A DNA stretch of 10,504 nucleotides, from positions 1 to 10,504 of the forward strand of contig CAUEUD010000125.1 of assembly GCA_959020865.1 (NCBI GenBank), in the 5' to 3' direction. The position numbers and the translations under genes were made by a program. This DNA comes from Eubacterium limosum (GTDB taxonomy: Bacteria > Bacillota > Clostridia > Eubacteriales > Eubacteriaceae). Below, piece after piece: positions 1 to 5,924 of this stretch; within the stretch, counting starts at the first letter, position 1; each line of letters starts with the position of its first letter. The notes under the pieces were generated by a model. It did no database searches. It saw nothing but the letters and a program-made list of their open reading frames with translations, and had not been told where the DNA came from.

Positions 1-75
1 GTACGCATCGCCGCTTCTTTTCTTTAATGAGGTGGGTTTTTGTCCCAGACTCTTTTTACTCAGAAAGGAGCACCC

Positions 76-1014
76 ATGCATTTTTTATGTCTGGCACGCT
101 GTCAGCTCGGTTTTCTGCTGCGTCAGTTCGAGCTGTTTAAGCTGCCCGTGGAAAAACAGAATGAAATTTTGAGAAAGGAGATCGGCCTGGTGAGCCGGCA
201 GAGCATCCACATCCATGCCGGAGTTTCCGGTTCCCAGATGTTCCGCCTGTTCTGTGACGCTCTGGGCGACCCTGATCCTCTGAGGGCAGTGCGGAAAAAG
301 CAGAATGGGCACATGCTGCGCCTGCTCCCCGAAATCCGGCGAGCAGTGGAGCAGAAGGACGACCCACTGCTGTACGCCCTCAGGGCCGCGGCCAGCGGCA
401 ATATTATCGACGTATCCTTTGCCGACGAGTTTGACGTGGCCGGAGCCCTTGAAAAGAGCATGGAGGAGCCCTTTGCCATCGACGACTACGCGCCGTTCAG
501 GGAGCGCCTGCTGGCCGCGGGCACGCTGACGCTGGTCACCGACAACGCCGGGGAGATCGTGCTGGACCGCCTGCTGCTCGAGGTGCTCGGCCAATGGCGC
601 CGGACGCGCGGTCTGCCGCCTCTGGCGGTGAGCGTGATGGTCAAGGGCGGCCCTATCTATAACGATGCCCTGGAGGAGGACGCACGGATGGCAGGACTTG
701 ACCGGGAGGGGGAGATCCTGGACACTGGGACCGACTGCATTGGCCTGCACCCCCAGTATATGTCCTTGGAAGCCCTGGAAAACCTCCGGAAAGCGGATAT
801 GATCATCCTCAAGGGACTGGCCAATTACGAGAGCGATTTTGGCGGCGAGGAATTCCCTGAAAAGGTGTTTTATCTGTTCCGCTCCAAGTGCGAGGTTCTG
901 TCCGACGCGCTGGGAATCGCCCTCGGCAGCAGTGTGCTGATGGCGCACAGCAGAGAGGAGGAGAAAGAGAATGCCTTACATACAGATCAGTCTTTCAAAG
1001 AAATTAACCGATGA
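76..1014 (+). CDS. DUF89 / ARMT1-like metal-dependent phosphatase
   Basis: 312 residues. The family motifs are visible in order: an N-terminal Cys pair followed by FLLRQ (C5, C9, residues 13-17), DPDPLRAVRKKQN (65-77), ASGNIIDVSF (106-115), TDNAGEIVLD (155-164), VKGGPIYNDA (189-198), DMIILKGLANYES (241-253) and YLFRSKC (266-272). In the DUF89 family the DNAGE Asp/Asn, the KGxxxND block and the later KG-x-x-N block build the metal and phosphate site; members are proposed to be damage-control phosphatases acting on phosphorylated metabolites in the cytosol. The substrate here is unknown. I chose ATG 76 because AAAGGAG (64-70) sits 5 nt upstream and because it places the Cys pair at the N-terminus, as in relatives. 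A TTG at 40, with GAGGTG before it, would add 12 residues and cannot be excluded. The last 44 nt overlap the next gene, implying one transcript and coupled translation. The promoter lies outside the window. Confidence 0.88.
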   Translation: MHFLCLARCQLGFLLRQFELFKLPVEKQNEILRKEIGLVSRQSIHIHAGVSGSQMFRLFCDALGDPDPLRAVRKKQNGHMLRLLPEIRRAVEQKDDPLLYALRAAASGNIIDVSFADEFDVAGALEKSMEEPFAIDDYAPFRERLLAAGTLTLVTDNAGEIVLDRLLLEVLGQWRRTRGLPPLAVSVMVKGGPIYNDALEEDARMAGLDREGEILDTGTDCIGLHPQYMSLEALENLRKADMIILKGLANYESDFGGEEFPEKVFYLFRSKCEVLSDALGIALGSSVLMAHSREEEKENALHTDQSFKEINR

Positions 1015-1312
1015 GGAAAAGCGCGCCCTGGCTGCCGGGGTCGCGGCCCTGGTGCCCATGCTGCCCGGTAAGCCCGGAGACCGGGCCATTGTGCAGATCG
1101 ATGACGGCCGCAGTCTTTACCGCGGCGGCGAGCCGGCAGCCTGCGCTTTCATGGAGACACGACTATATGGCAAAACGCCTGAGCCGTATCTGAGGGCTTA
1201 CACCGAAAAGCTTTTTGAGCTTTTTGAGAAACAGCTGGGTTATGCCGGGAACCAGATCTATTTCAATATTCTGGAGCTGGACCACTGGGGCTCAAAGGGG
1301 AGCCTGCGGTGA
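971..1312 (+). CDS. MIF-like tautomerase (phenylpyruvate tautomerase superfamily)
   Basis: 113 residues, close to the 114-115 of macrophage migration inhibitory factor (MIF). The protein begins MPYIQISLSKKL, so removal of Met exposes Pro1, the catalytic base of this superfamily. GKPGDRAIVQIDDG (residues 33-46) matches the MIF block GKPPQYIAVHV, and CAFMETRLYGK, ...YTEKLFELFEKQL and NQIYFNILELDHWG follow the second beta-alpha-beta half in MIF order. MIF-type enzymes tautomerise phenylpyruvate or dopachrome analogues in vitro; bacterial physiological substrates are mostly unknown. ATG 971 is preceded by GGAGGAG (957-963) at 7 nt. The gene starts inside the 3' end of the DUF89 gene in another frame, so ribosomes terminating at 1014 could re-initiate here. 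The pairing suggests a shared role in handling reactive or side-product metabolites, but this is inference. Confidence 0.85.
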   Translation: MPYIQISLSKKLTDEEKRALAAGVAALVPMLPGKPGDRAIVQIDDGRSLYRGGEPAACAFMETRLYGKTPEPYLRAYTEKLFELFEKQLGYAGNQIYFNILELDHWGSKGSLR

Positions 1313-1326
1313 GCGCGCATAAAAAA

Positions 1327-1394
1327 AGAACGGTCCTGAACGGACAGTTCTCAGACTGTTAAAGCAGAGGCGCGGCCCGAGACTGCGCCTTTTA
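1327..1394 (+). terminator. Hairpin pair downstream of the tautomerase gene
   Basis: Two hairpins follow the tautomerase stop. The first (1327-1351) pairs AGAACGGTCC with GGACAGTTCT across a TGAAC loop, with one mismatch and no T-tract after it. The second pairs AGGCGC (1368-1373) with GCGCCT (1385-1390) and is followed by TTTT. Together they are the best candidate terminator for the two-gene operon, although both are weak by themselves. Confidence 0.45.
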
Positions 1395-1586
1395 TCCAGA
1401 TAAGAGAAAAAGGTCCAGGCGCCGCGGTAAACGGCTGGGAATCAAGCCCCTTTGTCGGAAACATCGGACACTAGCGAGATAAAGTATTGACATTAATGAA
1501 GGAGATATAGGTGTGGGGGCAATACCCGCAGAACGCTTTTCTCTTTCTTAGGTAAAAGGCTTCGTCTCTTAAGCTTTTAACACGCT
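1395..1586. other. GC-rich spacer without an assigned gene
   Basis: No gene was recognised. One frame is open for 42 codons from just after the TGA at 1337 to a TAG at 1466-1468 and reads like ordinary protein (it includes KGPGAAVNGWESSPF); another frame at 1498-1551 reads EGDIGVGAIPAERFSLS and then stops. Neither has a start with an SD, so they may be decayed gene remnants or chance. TTGACA occurs at 1487-1492 without a correctly spaced -10. A small hairpin GTGGG/CCCGC can form near 1513-1529. The stretch lies between two copies of the same terminator-like hairpin. Confidence 0.3.
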
Positions 1587-1619
1587 AAAAGAACTGTCCT
1601 GAACGGGCAGTTCTTTTTC
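1587..1619. terminator. Bidirectional intrinsic terminator
   Basis: AAGAACTGTCC (1589-1599) pairs with GGGCAGTTCTT (1605-1615) across a TGAAC loop with one G-T wobble. On the + strand the stem runs into TTCTTTTTCT; on the - strand it is followed by TTTT. It lies 4 nt past the stop of the SorC-type gene, so its main job is probably to end that - strand transcript, while also stopping read-through from the left operon. Confidence 0.75.
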
Positions 1620-1622
1620 TGT

Positions 1623-2585
1623 TTACAGCACGCCCTCCCGTTTCGCCAGGTCAATGACCCGCTCGGCGGTCAGGGAGTCGGTGACCAGGACGTCGATCCA
1701 GCCAGCCTTGAGGGCGTAATAAACCGCACGGGCTTTCTGGCGGCCGACGATGCATGCCAGCACACACTCGGCGTTTTTAATGGCGTCCAGTGAGATGCCG
1801 ACCGTGCGCTTATCCAGCTCAGGATCGCAGATATTGCCGTTTTTATCAAAGAAACGGCTGCAGATACTGCCTACGGCCTCCACGTCCTTCAGGCGGGCGA
1901 TATTCTCGTCGTTCAGGTATCCGGCCTGGTAGAGACAGGAATCCTCATCCGGGGTCGCGATGTTCACAAAGAGCTTGTTGCAGTCCTCCACCCGTTCCAG
2001 CAGGCTGCGGACCTTGGCGTCGTGCAGGAGGATATCGAGGATGATCGGGCTTTCCACCAGCGCCGGGCAGGGCAGGCAGAAAGCGCTCTCCGCGCCAAGC
2101 TTCTGGGACAGGTTGCTGATGATCTCATGGGCAAAGCTGCGGCAGTTGGCGTTGTCAACCGCGCCAGAGAGCTGAACCAGGGAGCAGTCCGGCAGGGAAA
2201 AGGCCGGAAATTCCTTGGAGAGCTCAAAGAGCGTCCAGCCCCAGTTCACGCCGATATGGTCGCCGGGGTCCAGAAAGGTCGGGAGAAACTGCGCGCCCAG
2301 GCGGGCAGTCAGCTGGATGGCCAGCTCCACGTCGTCCTCCGGCACCGAGGCCACACGAGCCCCCTTGAGGTGGAAGGCGGTCAGGAGCTGCTGCTCCATC
2401 TCGCTGATATCGTCGATGGCGTCGTCGATGAAAATCTTGACGATGCCGCGTTCCCGCGCTTCCGCCAGCTTTCTCGACACCTTGGGACGGGAAATGCTGA
2501 ACTGGGTGGCGATTTCGGACTGGGTCCGTCCCTCTTCATAATATAGCTTGGCAATTGCCTGTAATAAACGCTGGTCTGTGTTCAT
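1623..2585 (-). CDS. SorC/DeoR-family sugar-binding transcriptional regulator
   Basis: 320 residues, normal for the SorC family. Residues about 10-48 (YYEEGRTQSEIATQFSISRP and following) form the N-terminal HTH, with the recognition helix around ISRPKVSRKLAEARERGIV. Residues about 60-320 form the C-terminal effector domain: VNWGWTLFEL (113-122), VQLSGAVDN (137-145), LPCPALVESP (171-180), AVGSICSRFFDKNG (237-250) and a NAECVLACIVGRQKARAVYYALKAG-type end. In SorC proteins this domain binds a phosphorylated sugar or sugar-like effector. ATG 2585 is chosen because GGAG lies 9 nt upstream; a TTG at 2600 would add five residues but lacks an SD. The gene is convergent with the DUF89 operon and divergent from veg. 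No sugar catabolic or transport gene lies beside it, so its regulon cannot be read here; inverted repeats in its promoter suggest autoregulation. Confidence 0.9.
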   Translation of the reverse strand: MNTDQRLLQAIAKLYYEEGRTQSEIATQFSISRPKVSRKLAEARERGIVKIFIDDAIDDISEMEQQLLTAFHLKGARVASVPEDDVELAIQLTARLGAQFLPTFLDPGDHIGVNWGWTLFELSKEFPAFSLPDCSLVQLSGAVDNANCRSFAHEIISNLSQKLGAESAFCLPCPALVESPIILDILLHDAKVRSLLERVEDCNKLFVNIATPDEDSCLYQAGYLNDENIARLKDVEAVGSICSRFFDKNGNICDPELDKRTVGISLDAIKNAECVLACIVGRQKARAVYYALKAGWIDVLVTDSLTAERVIDLAKREGVL

Positions 2586-2618
2586 TGTCCTTATCTCCAA
2601 TGCATTTTTTCAAAGTGA

Positions 2619-2641
2619 TCGTCTGTTTAATCCTTAGACGA
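2619..2641. promoter_or_regulatory. Inverted repeat in the SorC-gene leader
   Basis: TCGTCT (2619-2624) and AGACGA (2636-2641) are perfect inverted repeats, extended by one A-T pair outward, with an 11-nt gap. They lie between the -10 and the start of the regulator gene, which suits a repressor roadblock or a leader hairpin. Confidence 0.35.
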
Positions 2642-2666
2642 TGAACAAAAATGTCCTTTAACCTCT

Positions 2667-2697
2667 ATTATAGAATAAAAGGCTTGTTTTTACAAGC
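2667..2697 (-). promoter_or_regulatory. Promoter of the SorC-type gene with overlapping palindrome
   Basis: On the - strand, TTGTAA (2695-2690), a 17-nt spacer and TATAAT (2672-2667) make a plausible sigma-A promoter. GCTTGT-N4-ACAAGC (2682-2697) is a perfect palindrome covering the -35, a typical position for a repressor operator. Confidence 0.6.
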
Positions 2698-2699
2698 AA

Positions 2700-2940
2700 A
2701 ACAGGGGCGAAAATGAAATTTTGTTCAAAATTTTTAAAAACCGTCATATGGTTTGAACGGTAAAACAGTTGTATCTTTTAATAAACAAGGTGAAAAAGAA
2801 GCATAAAAAGATTTGCGTTAAAAAAAAACGGTTTAAGGCTTGGCGGATTTCTATATCCGGTTATTCTGTAAAACCATTACACAACATATAGAAGCGAATG
2901 TAAACGAGAAACATTTTGAAAATAAAAAGTGCATTTACAT
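2700..2940. other. AT-rich divergent spacer between the regulator and veg
   Basis: No gene was seen. Visible inverted repeats are GTTCAAA/TTTGAAC around 2730-2757 and ATGTAAA (2898-2904)/TTTACAT (2934-2940), the latter ending directly before the -35 of the first veg promoter. They could be upstream control sites or simple AT-rich coincidences. Confidence 0.3.
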
Positions 2941-2941
2941 A

Positions 2942-2970
2942 TTGACAATGATAATTAAGACTGCTATAAT
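2942..2970 (+). promoter_or_regulatory. veg promoter P1 (consensus sigma-A)
   Basis: TTGACA (2942-2947), a 17-nt spacer and TATAAT (2965-2970) match both hexamers perfectly. It should be a very strong housekeeping promoter, in line with the known strength of the B. subtilis veg promoter. Confidence 0.88.
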
Positions 2971-2975
2971 TATAC

Positions 2976-3004
2976 TTTACTTTTTGGAAAAATCATGTTA
3001 TAAT
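2976..3004 (+). promoter_or_regulatory. veg promoter P2 (extended -10)
   Basis: A second TATAAT (2999-3004) carries the extended -10 TG one base upstream (2996-2997). A weak -35, TTTACT (2976-2981), sits at 17-nt spacing. It would start transcription near 3011, about 30 nt before the veg ATG. Confidence 0.65.
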
Positions 3005-3040
3005 GACTAAGATGTAAATCCACATAACGAGGTGAAGTTC

Positions 3041-3313
3041 ATGCAGCAGAAACAAAAAGCGACAATTATGGACGTCAAGCGTGAGGTTGAAAACTATCGT
3101 GGAAAAAGAGTAAAACTGGAAGCCCATAAGAGCAAGAAAAAGCTCTATCAAAAAGAAGGCGTTATTGAAGGGACTTACCCAAGCATCTTTACCGTCAGCG
3201 TAAAGGAAGATAAACGACCGACTCAGAGATTATCCTTCTCATATTCCGATGTCCTCACAAAAAGCGTTAAAATTGCATTAGTAGACGAAGTTGAAGGTGC
3301 TTTCAGCTACTAA
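3041..3313 (+). CDS. veg: Veg family protein
   Basis: 90 residues, against 86 in B. subtilis Veg. The signature regions align: an N-terminal DVKREVENYRGKRVKLEA corresponding to the DIKRSL..GKRLTLKA part, then EGTYPSIFTVSV and RLSFSYSDVLTKSVKIAL corresponding to ETYPSVFVIQL and RVSYSYADILTETVELTF. The family is small, basic and cytosolic; in B. subtilis Veg is reported to stimulate biofilm matrix gene expression, and its molecular role is unclear. ATG 3041 is chosen because GAGGTG (3030-3035) lies 5 nt upstream; a GTG at 3032 falls inside the SD itself. The gene is a single transcription unit, with two strong promoters before it and an intrinsic terminator after it. Confidence 0.92.
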   Translation: MQQKQKATIMDVKREVENYRGKRVKLEAHKSKKKLYQKEGVIEGTYPSIFTVSVKEDKRPTQRLSFSYSDVLTKSVKIALVDEVEGAFSY

Positions 3314-3360
3314 GAATCCCACTGACATTTTGATTAAACCCGCATAAGCTCAAACGAAGG

Positions 3361-3387
3361 GGAAGAATCGCGTATTCTTCTTTTTTG
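3361..3387 (+). terminator. Intrinsic terminator of veg
   Basis: GAAGAAT (3362-3368) pairs with ATTCTTC (3374-3380) across CGCGT, followed directly by TTTTTT (3381-3386). It lies about 50 nt after the veg stop. Confidence 0.85.
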
Positions 3388-3418
3388 ATGCCAAATTTTG
3401 GCAGTTGAAAGCCCACAG

Positions 3419-3702
3419 ACGGCGCCCTCGCAGATTGTAGAAAAGGTGAAAGATAGAGGAAAAGTTAAAGCAAGAGATATTTTAGTTGACCATTGATAGT
3501 TGACAGTTGATAGTTTTAGAACGCTTTTGCTGGCGCACAAGCGATTAAAAGTGCGGCAAAGGCCGCATCCAGTCAAATCTGCCTTTGGCAGATTTGTACC
3601 AGAACTATCCACTATTTATTATCAACGATCAACTGAACAGACCTCTCTTTAATATTTCTTCTGTTCATGACCGCCTTTGTCGACACTCTGCGAGGGCGCC
3701 GT
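3419..3702. repeat. 16-bp perfect inverted repeats flanking palindromic element A
   Basis: ACGGCGCCCTCGCAGA (3419-3434) is the exact reverse complement of TCTGCGAGGGCGCCGT (3687-3702). The two arms bracket element A symmetrically at about 30 nt on each side. Element B has no such outer arms, so these may be the ends of a second element that received A, or a terminator/antiterminator arm pair. Confidence 0.75.
3464..3653. repeat. Palindromic MITE-like element, copy A (190 bp)
   Basis: Ends are GTTAAA (3464) and TTTAAT (3653). Outer arms of 32 bp (3484-3515 and 3603-3634) match in inverted orientation at 25 of 32 positions by eye and are built of degenerate GTTGATAGT-like units. The core holds three hairpins: CGCTT/AAGCG (about 3522-3543), GCGGC/GCCGC (3553-3566) and a 10-bp stem CAAATCTGCC/GGCAGATTTG (3574-3596). 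It has no coding capacity and lies between veg and arcA. Copy B at 5029-5218 has the same length and architecture. Confidence 0.82.
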
Positions 3703-3733
3703 TTTATTTGTTCTTCTTTTAAGACAAAGAGGG

Positions 3734-3739
3734 TATAAT
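3734..3739 (+). promoter_or_regulatory. arcA -10 element
   Basis: TATAAT (3734-3739) lies 33 nt before the arcA ATG. No good -35 is found at 16-18 nt (TTCTTC at 3711-3716), which suggests weak or activator-dependent transcription. The right outer arm near element A ends about 30 nt upstream. Confidence 0.55.
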
Positions 3740-3772
3740 ATAAGAATTGTACAAAGATTGGAGAACAAGTGA

Positions 3773-5005
3773 ATGGAAGAAAAGCTACTGAATATACAGT
3801 CGGAGATCGGAAAGCTTAACGCAGTCCTGCTGCACCGGCCGGGCAAGGAGCTTGAGCGCATTGTACCGAACGTGCTCAAGGAGGTCCTCTTTGAGGATAT
3901 CCCATGGCTCAGGCGCATGCAGGAGGAGCACGACGCCTTTGCGAGGGTGCTCACCGGGCGCGGCATCCACGTGTATTACGTGGAGCAGCTGCTGACCGAT
4001 ATTCTGGCAGACGCAGGGGTGCGCGAAAACCTGGTGCACGACGTCATCGACCAGAACCCGTCCTCGGGCAACTACATTGATGGATTTTTGCAGGAATATC
4101 TGCTTTCCATGGAGGACTGCAAGCTGGCGGAATCGCTGATCGCCGGCGTGCTTCAGAAGGAGCTGGACCATGTGGAACGGGAGCGGGTGCTCTCGGATTA
4201 TATCAACGAATCCGAGCCCTATGCCTTTTACATGAACCCGCTGCCGAACTTGTATTTTATGCGTGACCCGGCGGTCACCATCGGCGACGGCATGAGCATC
4301 AGCTCCATGGCCACCGAGGTGCGCAAGCGGGAAAGCCTGTACATGCACTACATTTATAAAAATCATCCGTTGTTCGCCTCCTGCGGGGGGAAAACCTACT
4401 ATGAATATGACAAGTTCTTCTCGGTGGAGGGCGGGGATATCCTGATCCTCAGCCCGACTGTGGTGGCGGTGGGGTGCAGCGAGCGGACCCAGGTGCAGGG
4501 CGTCGAGGAGCTGGCAAAGCGGCTGTTCGAGGATAACCCGGCACTGGAGGGCGTGCTGGCCGTCAAGATTCCCAAGGACAGGGCTTTCATGCACCTGGAC
4601 ACGGTCTTTACCATGGTGGATTACGACAAATTTACCGTGTACCCGGGCATTCTGGACCGCGTGGAAACCGTGATGATCCGCCGGGGCAGCAAGGGGCATA
4701 TGCGCTACGAACACATCGACAGCCTGCACGACGCCCTGAGACGCGCCCTGAACCTCACCAGCATAAAGCTCATTGAGAGCGGCGGCGGCAATCCGGTGGC
4801 CGCGGCCAGAGAGCAGTGGAACGACAGTACCAATACCCTGGCCATCGCACCGGGGGTCATCGTGGCCTACGGGCGGAACGAGCGCTCCAACGAGGTGCTG
4901 GCTGAAAACGGCATTGACGTCATCAGCATTGAAGCCTCCGAGCTGGTGCGCGGCCGCGGGGGCCCGCGGTGTATGACCATGCCCCTTAACCGCGACCCGC
5001 TGTAA
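3773..5005 (+). CDS. arcA: Arginine deiminase
   Basis: 410 residues, the usual length. The enzyme hydrolyses L-arginine to L-citrulline and ammonia, the first step of the arginine deiminase pathway, in the cytosol. Family motifs and the catalytic set are intact: LLHRPGKEL (19-27), FMRDP with D165, VEGGD with E219, MHLDTVFTMVD with H274 and D276, NDSTNTLAIAPG (350-361), and RGRGGPRCMTMPL with nucleophile C400. ATG 3773 has GGAG (3760-3763) 9 nt upstream. No arcB (ornithine carbamoyltransferase), arcC (carbamate kinase) or arcD (antiporter) lies within the window, so citrulline must be processed by genes elsewhere. Repeat elements lie on both sides (A upstream, B starting 24 nt after the stop). 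Local GC content is clearly higher than in the flanking spacers, as with the other genes here. Confidence 0.97.
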   Translation: MEEKLLNIQSEIGKLNAVLLHRPGKELERIVPNVLKEVLFEDIPWLRRMQEEHDAFARVLTGRGIHVYYVEQLLTDILADAGVRENLVHDVIDQNPSSGNYIDGFLQEYLLSMEDCKLAESLIAGVLQKELDHVERERVLSDYINESEPYAFYMNPLPNLYFMRDPAVTIGDGMSISSMATEVRKRESLYMHYIYKNHPLFASCGGKTYYEYDKFFSVEGGDILILSPTVVAVGCSERTQVQGVEELAKRLFEDNPALEGVLAVKIPKDRAFMHLDTVFTMVDYDKFTVYPGILDRVETVMIRRGSKGHMRYEHIDSLHDALRRALNLTSIKLIESGGGNPVAAAREQWNDSTNTLAIAPGVIVAYGRNERSNEVLAENGIDVISIEASELVRGRGGPRCMTMPLNRDPL

Positions 5006-5028
5006 AAAACTCGAAAGGCAGCGGCAGA

Positions 5029-5218
5029 GTTAAAAAAGAGGCTGGTTTAAGTGGAAGGTTGAAGGTGGAATGTGGAAGGTTAATGAACGCTTTGGCTGAC
5101 GCAAAAGCGGCCCAAAGGGCGGCCATGGGCCGCGCCTAATCAAATTCGCAAGGCGAATTTGTACCTGAACTTTCCACTATCCACTTTCCACTTTCAACTG
5201 AACAAGCCTCTTTTTAAC
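5029..5218. repeat. Palindromic MITE-like element, copy B (190 bp)
   Basis: Ends are GTTAAAAAAGAGGCT and AGCCTCTTTTTAAC. Arms of 32 bp (5050-5081 and 5168-5199) match inverted at 25 of 32 positions by eye and consist of GTGGAAGGT-like units. The core parallels copy A: CGCTTT/AAAGCG (about 5088-5108), GCGGCCC/GGGCCGC (5107-5133) and CAAATTCGC/GCGAATTTG (5141-5161). Because the closing stem GAGGCT/AGCCTC runs into TTTTT on one strand and is preceded by AAAAAA (a T-tract on the other), the element can end transcripts in both directions, serving the convergent arcA and Uma2 genes. Its right end contributes the Uma2 stop codon. Confidence 0.85.
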
Positions 5219-5807
5219 GCTTTAGATCATCATCCTGAATTTTGTCTGCACTTGGGAGCGGCGCTTTTGGGAAAATATCGCTCAGCGGGATTTTAAGGTC
5301 CTCAAAAATACCGGAGGCCAGCGTGTCCTCGAGGGTGTATTCGTTGACCTCCCCTTTCGCGAAGGTATGGACAATGATGGTTTTTGACTTTGGGCTGACA
5401 ATCCAGTATTCCTGCACACCGGCCAGCTGATATTTATTGAGCTTGGTGAAAAGGTCGGTGCGCATGGAGCCCGGGCTCAGAATTTCCACGGCGATGGCCG
5501 GCGCGCCCTCATAGCGCTGTTCCGAAAACTTTTCCGGATCACAGAGAACACTGATGTCCGGCACAAAGATGTCTTTGCCCAGACGAACCTCCAGCTCAGA
5601 AAAAGGGCGGCAGGTTTTCCCTTTGAAATGATTGCGGAGGTGCGTGATCAGTTCACTGAGAATATCCTGATGAAGCGTATTAGGGCGTGGAGTCATCAGC
5701 ACCATATCGTCAATCAATTCACAGAGATGACGCTCGTCCATGGGCAGTGCGTCAAATTCCTCGAGGGTAACGGTTGGGAAAGCGTTGTTTTCTTTTAAAA
5801 GCGCCAT
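5214..5807 (-). CDS. Uma2 family (DUF820) putative endonuclease
   Basis: 197 residues, typical for the family. The order CELIDDMVLMTPRPNTLHQDIL (E30, H46), a central FSELEVRLGKDIFVPDISVLCDPEK (D84), then AVEILSPGSMRTDLFTKLNKY (E108, K122/K125) and GVQEYWIVSPKS is the standard DUF820 layout, a PD-(D/E)XK-like nuclease fold. Biological function and substrate of the family are poorly known; members are often multicopy and lone, as here. ATG 5807 is chosen because AAAGGAG lies 8 nt upstream; a GTG at 5816 would overlap that SD. The stop codon and last two codons fall inside the end of repeat element B, so the C-terminus may have been set by insertion of the element. The gene has its own promoter and is monocistronic. 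Confidence 0.87.
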   Translation of the reverse strand: MALLKENNAFPTVTLEEFDALPMDERHLCELIDDMVLMTPRPNTLHQDILSELITHLRNHFKGKTCRPFSELEVRLGKDIFVPDISVLCDPEKFSEQRYEGAPAIAVEILSPGSMRTDLFTKLNKYQLAGVQEYWIVSPKSKTIIVHTFAKGEVNEYTLEDTLASGIFEDLKIPLSDIFPKAPLPSADKIQDDDLKR

Positions 5808-5839
5808 GAGGGACACTCCTTTCGTGTGTTGTTAGCTTA

Positions 5840-5868
5840 ATCATAGCACGCGGGAGGGCCCGGGTCAA
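5840..5868 (-). promoter_or_regulatory. Promoter of the Uma2 gene
   Basis: On the - strand TTGACC (5868-5863), a 17-nt spacer and TATGAT (5845-5840) each match the sigma-A consensus at 5 of 6 positions. It lies about 33 nt before the ATG. Confidence 0.75.
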
Positions 5869-5924
5869 ATGATTGCGGCAGAGCATATCCTTTCCTTAAC
5901 GGTAATAAACAACAAAAATAAGTA

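Noticed and set aside
1..39. Possible tail of an upstream gene (stop at 25-27) or a short frame from ATG 27
   Set aside because: Too short to assign; eight codons before a stop carry no recognisable motif and the frame from 27 has no supporting features.
85..948. Long open frame on the - strand opposite the DUF89 gene
   Set aside because: It mirrors the GC-rich codon pattern of a gene with clear family motifs, lacks an SD and resembles no family.
1395..1586. Riboswitch or known structured RNA in the spacer
   Set aside because: I could not match it to TPP, FMN, cobalamin, SAM, lysine, c-di-GMP, THF, fluoride or ZTP signatures by eye, nor to SRP, tmRNA or RNase P RNA.
3484..3634. CRISPR-like array in the GTTGATAGT-type arms of element A
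   Set aside because: Units are short and degenerate, lack spacers of regular size and form inverted arms rather than direct repeats; no cas gene is present.
3785..4729. 314-codon open frame on the - strand opposite arcA
   Set aside because: arcA on the + strand has every catalytic motif. The opposite frame is His- and Val-rich shadow sequence without a recognisable domain.
5010..5030. Separate arcA terminator AACTC/GAGTT just after the stop
   Set aside because: The stem is only 5 bp with a 14-nt loop; the closing stem and T-tract of element B is a far better terminator.
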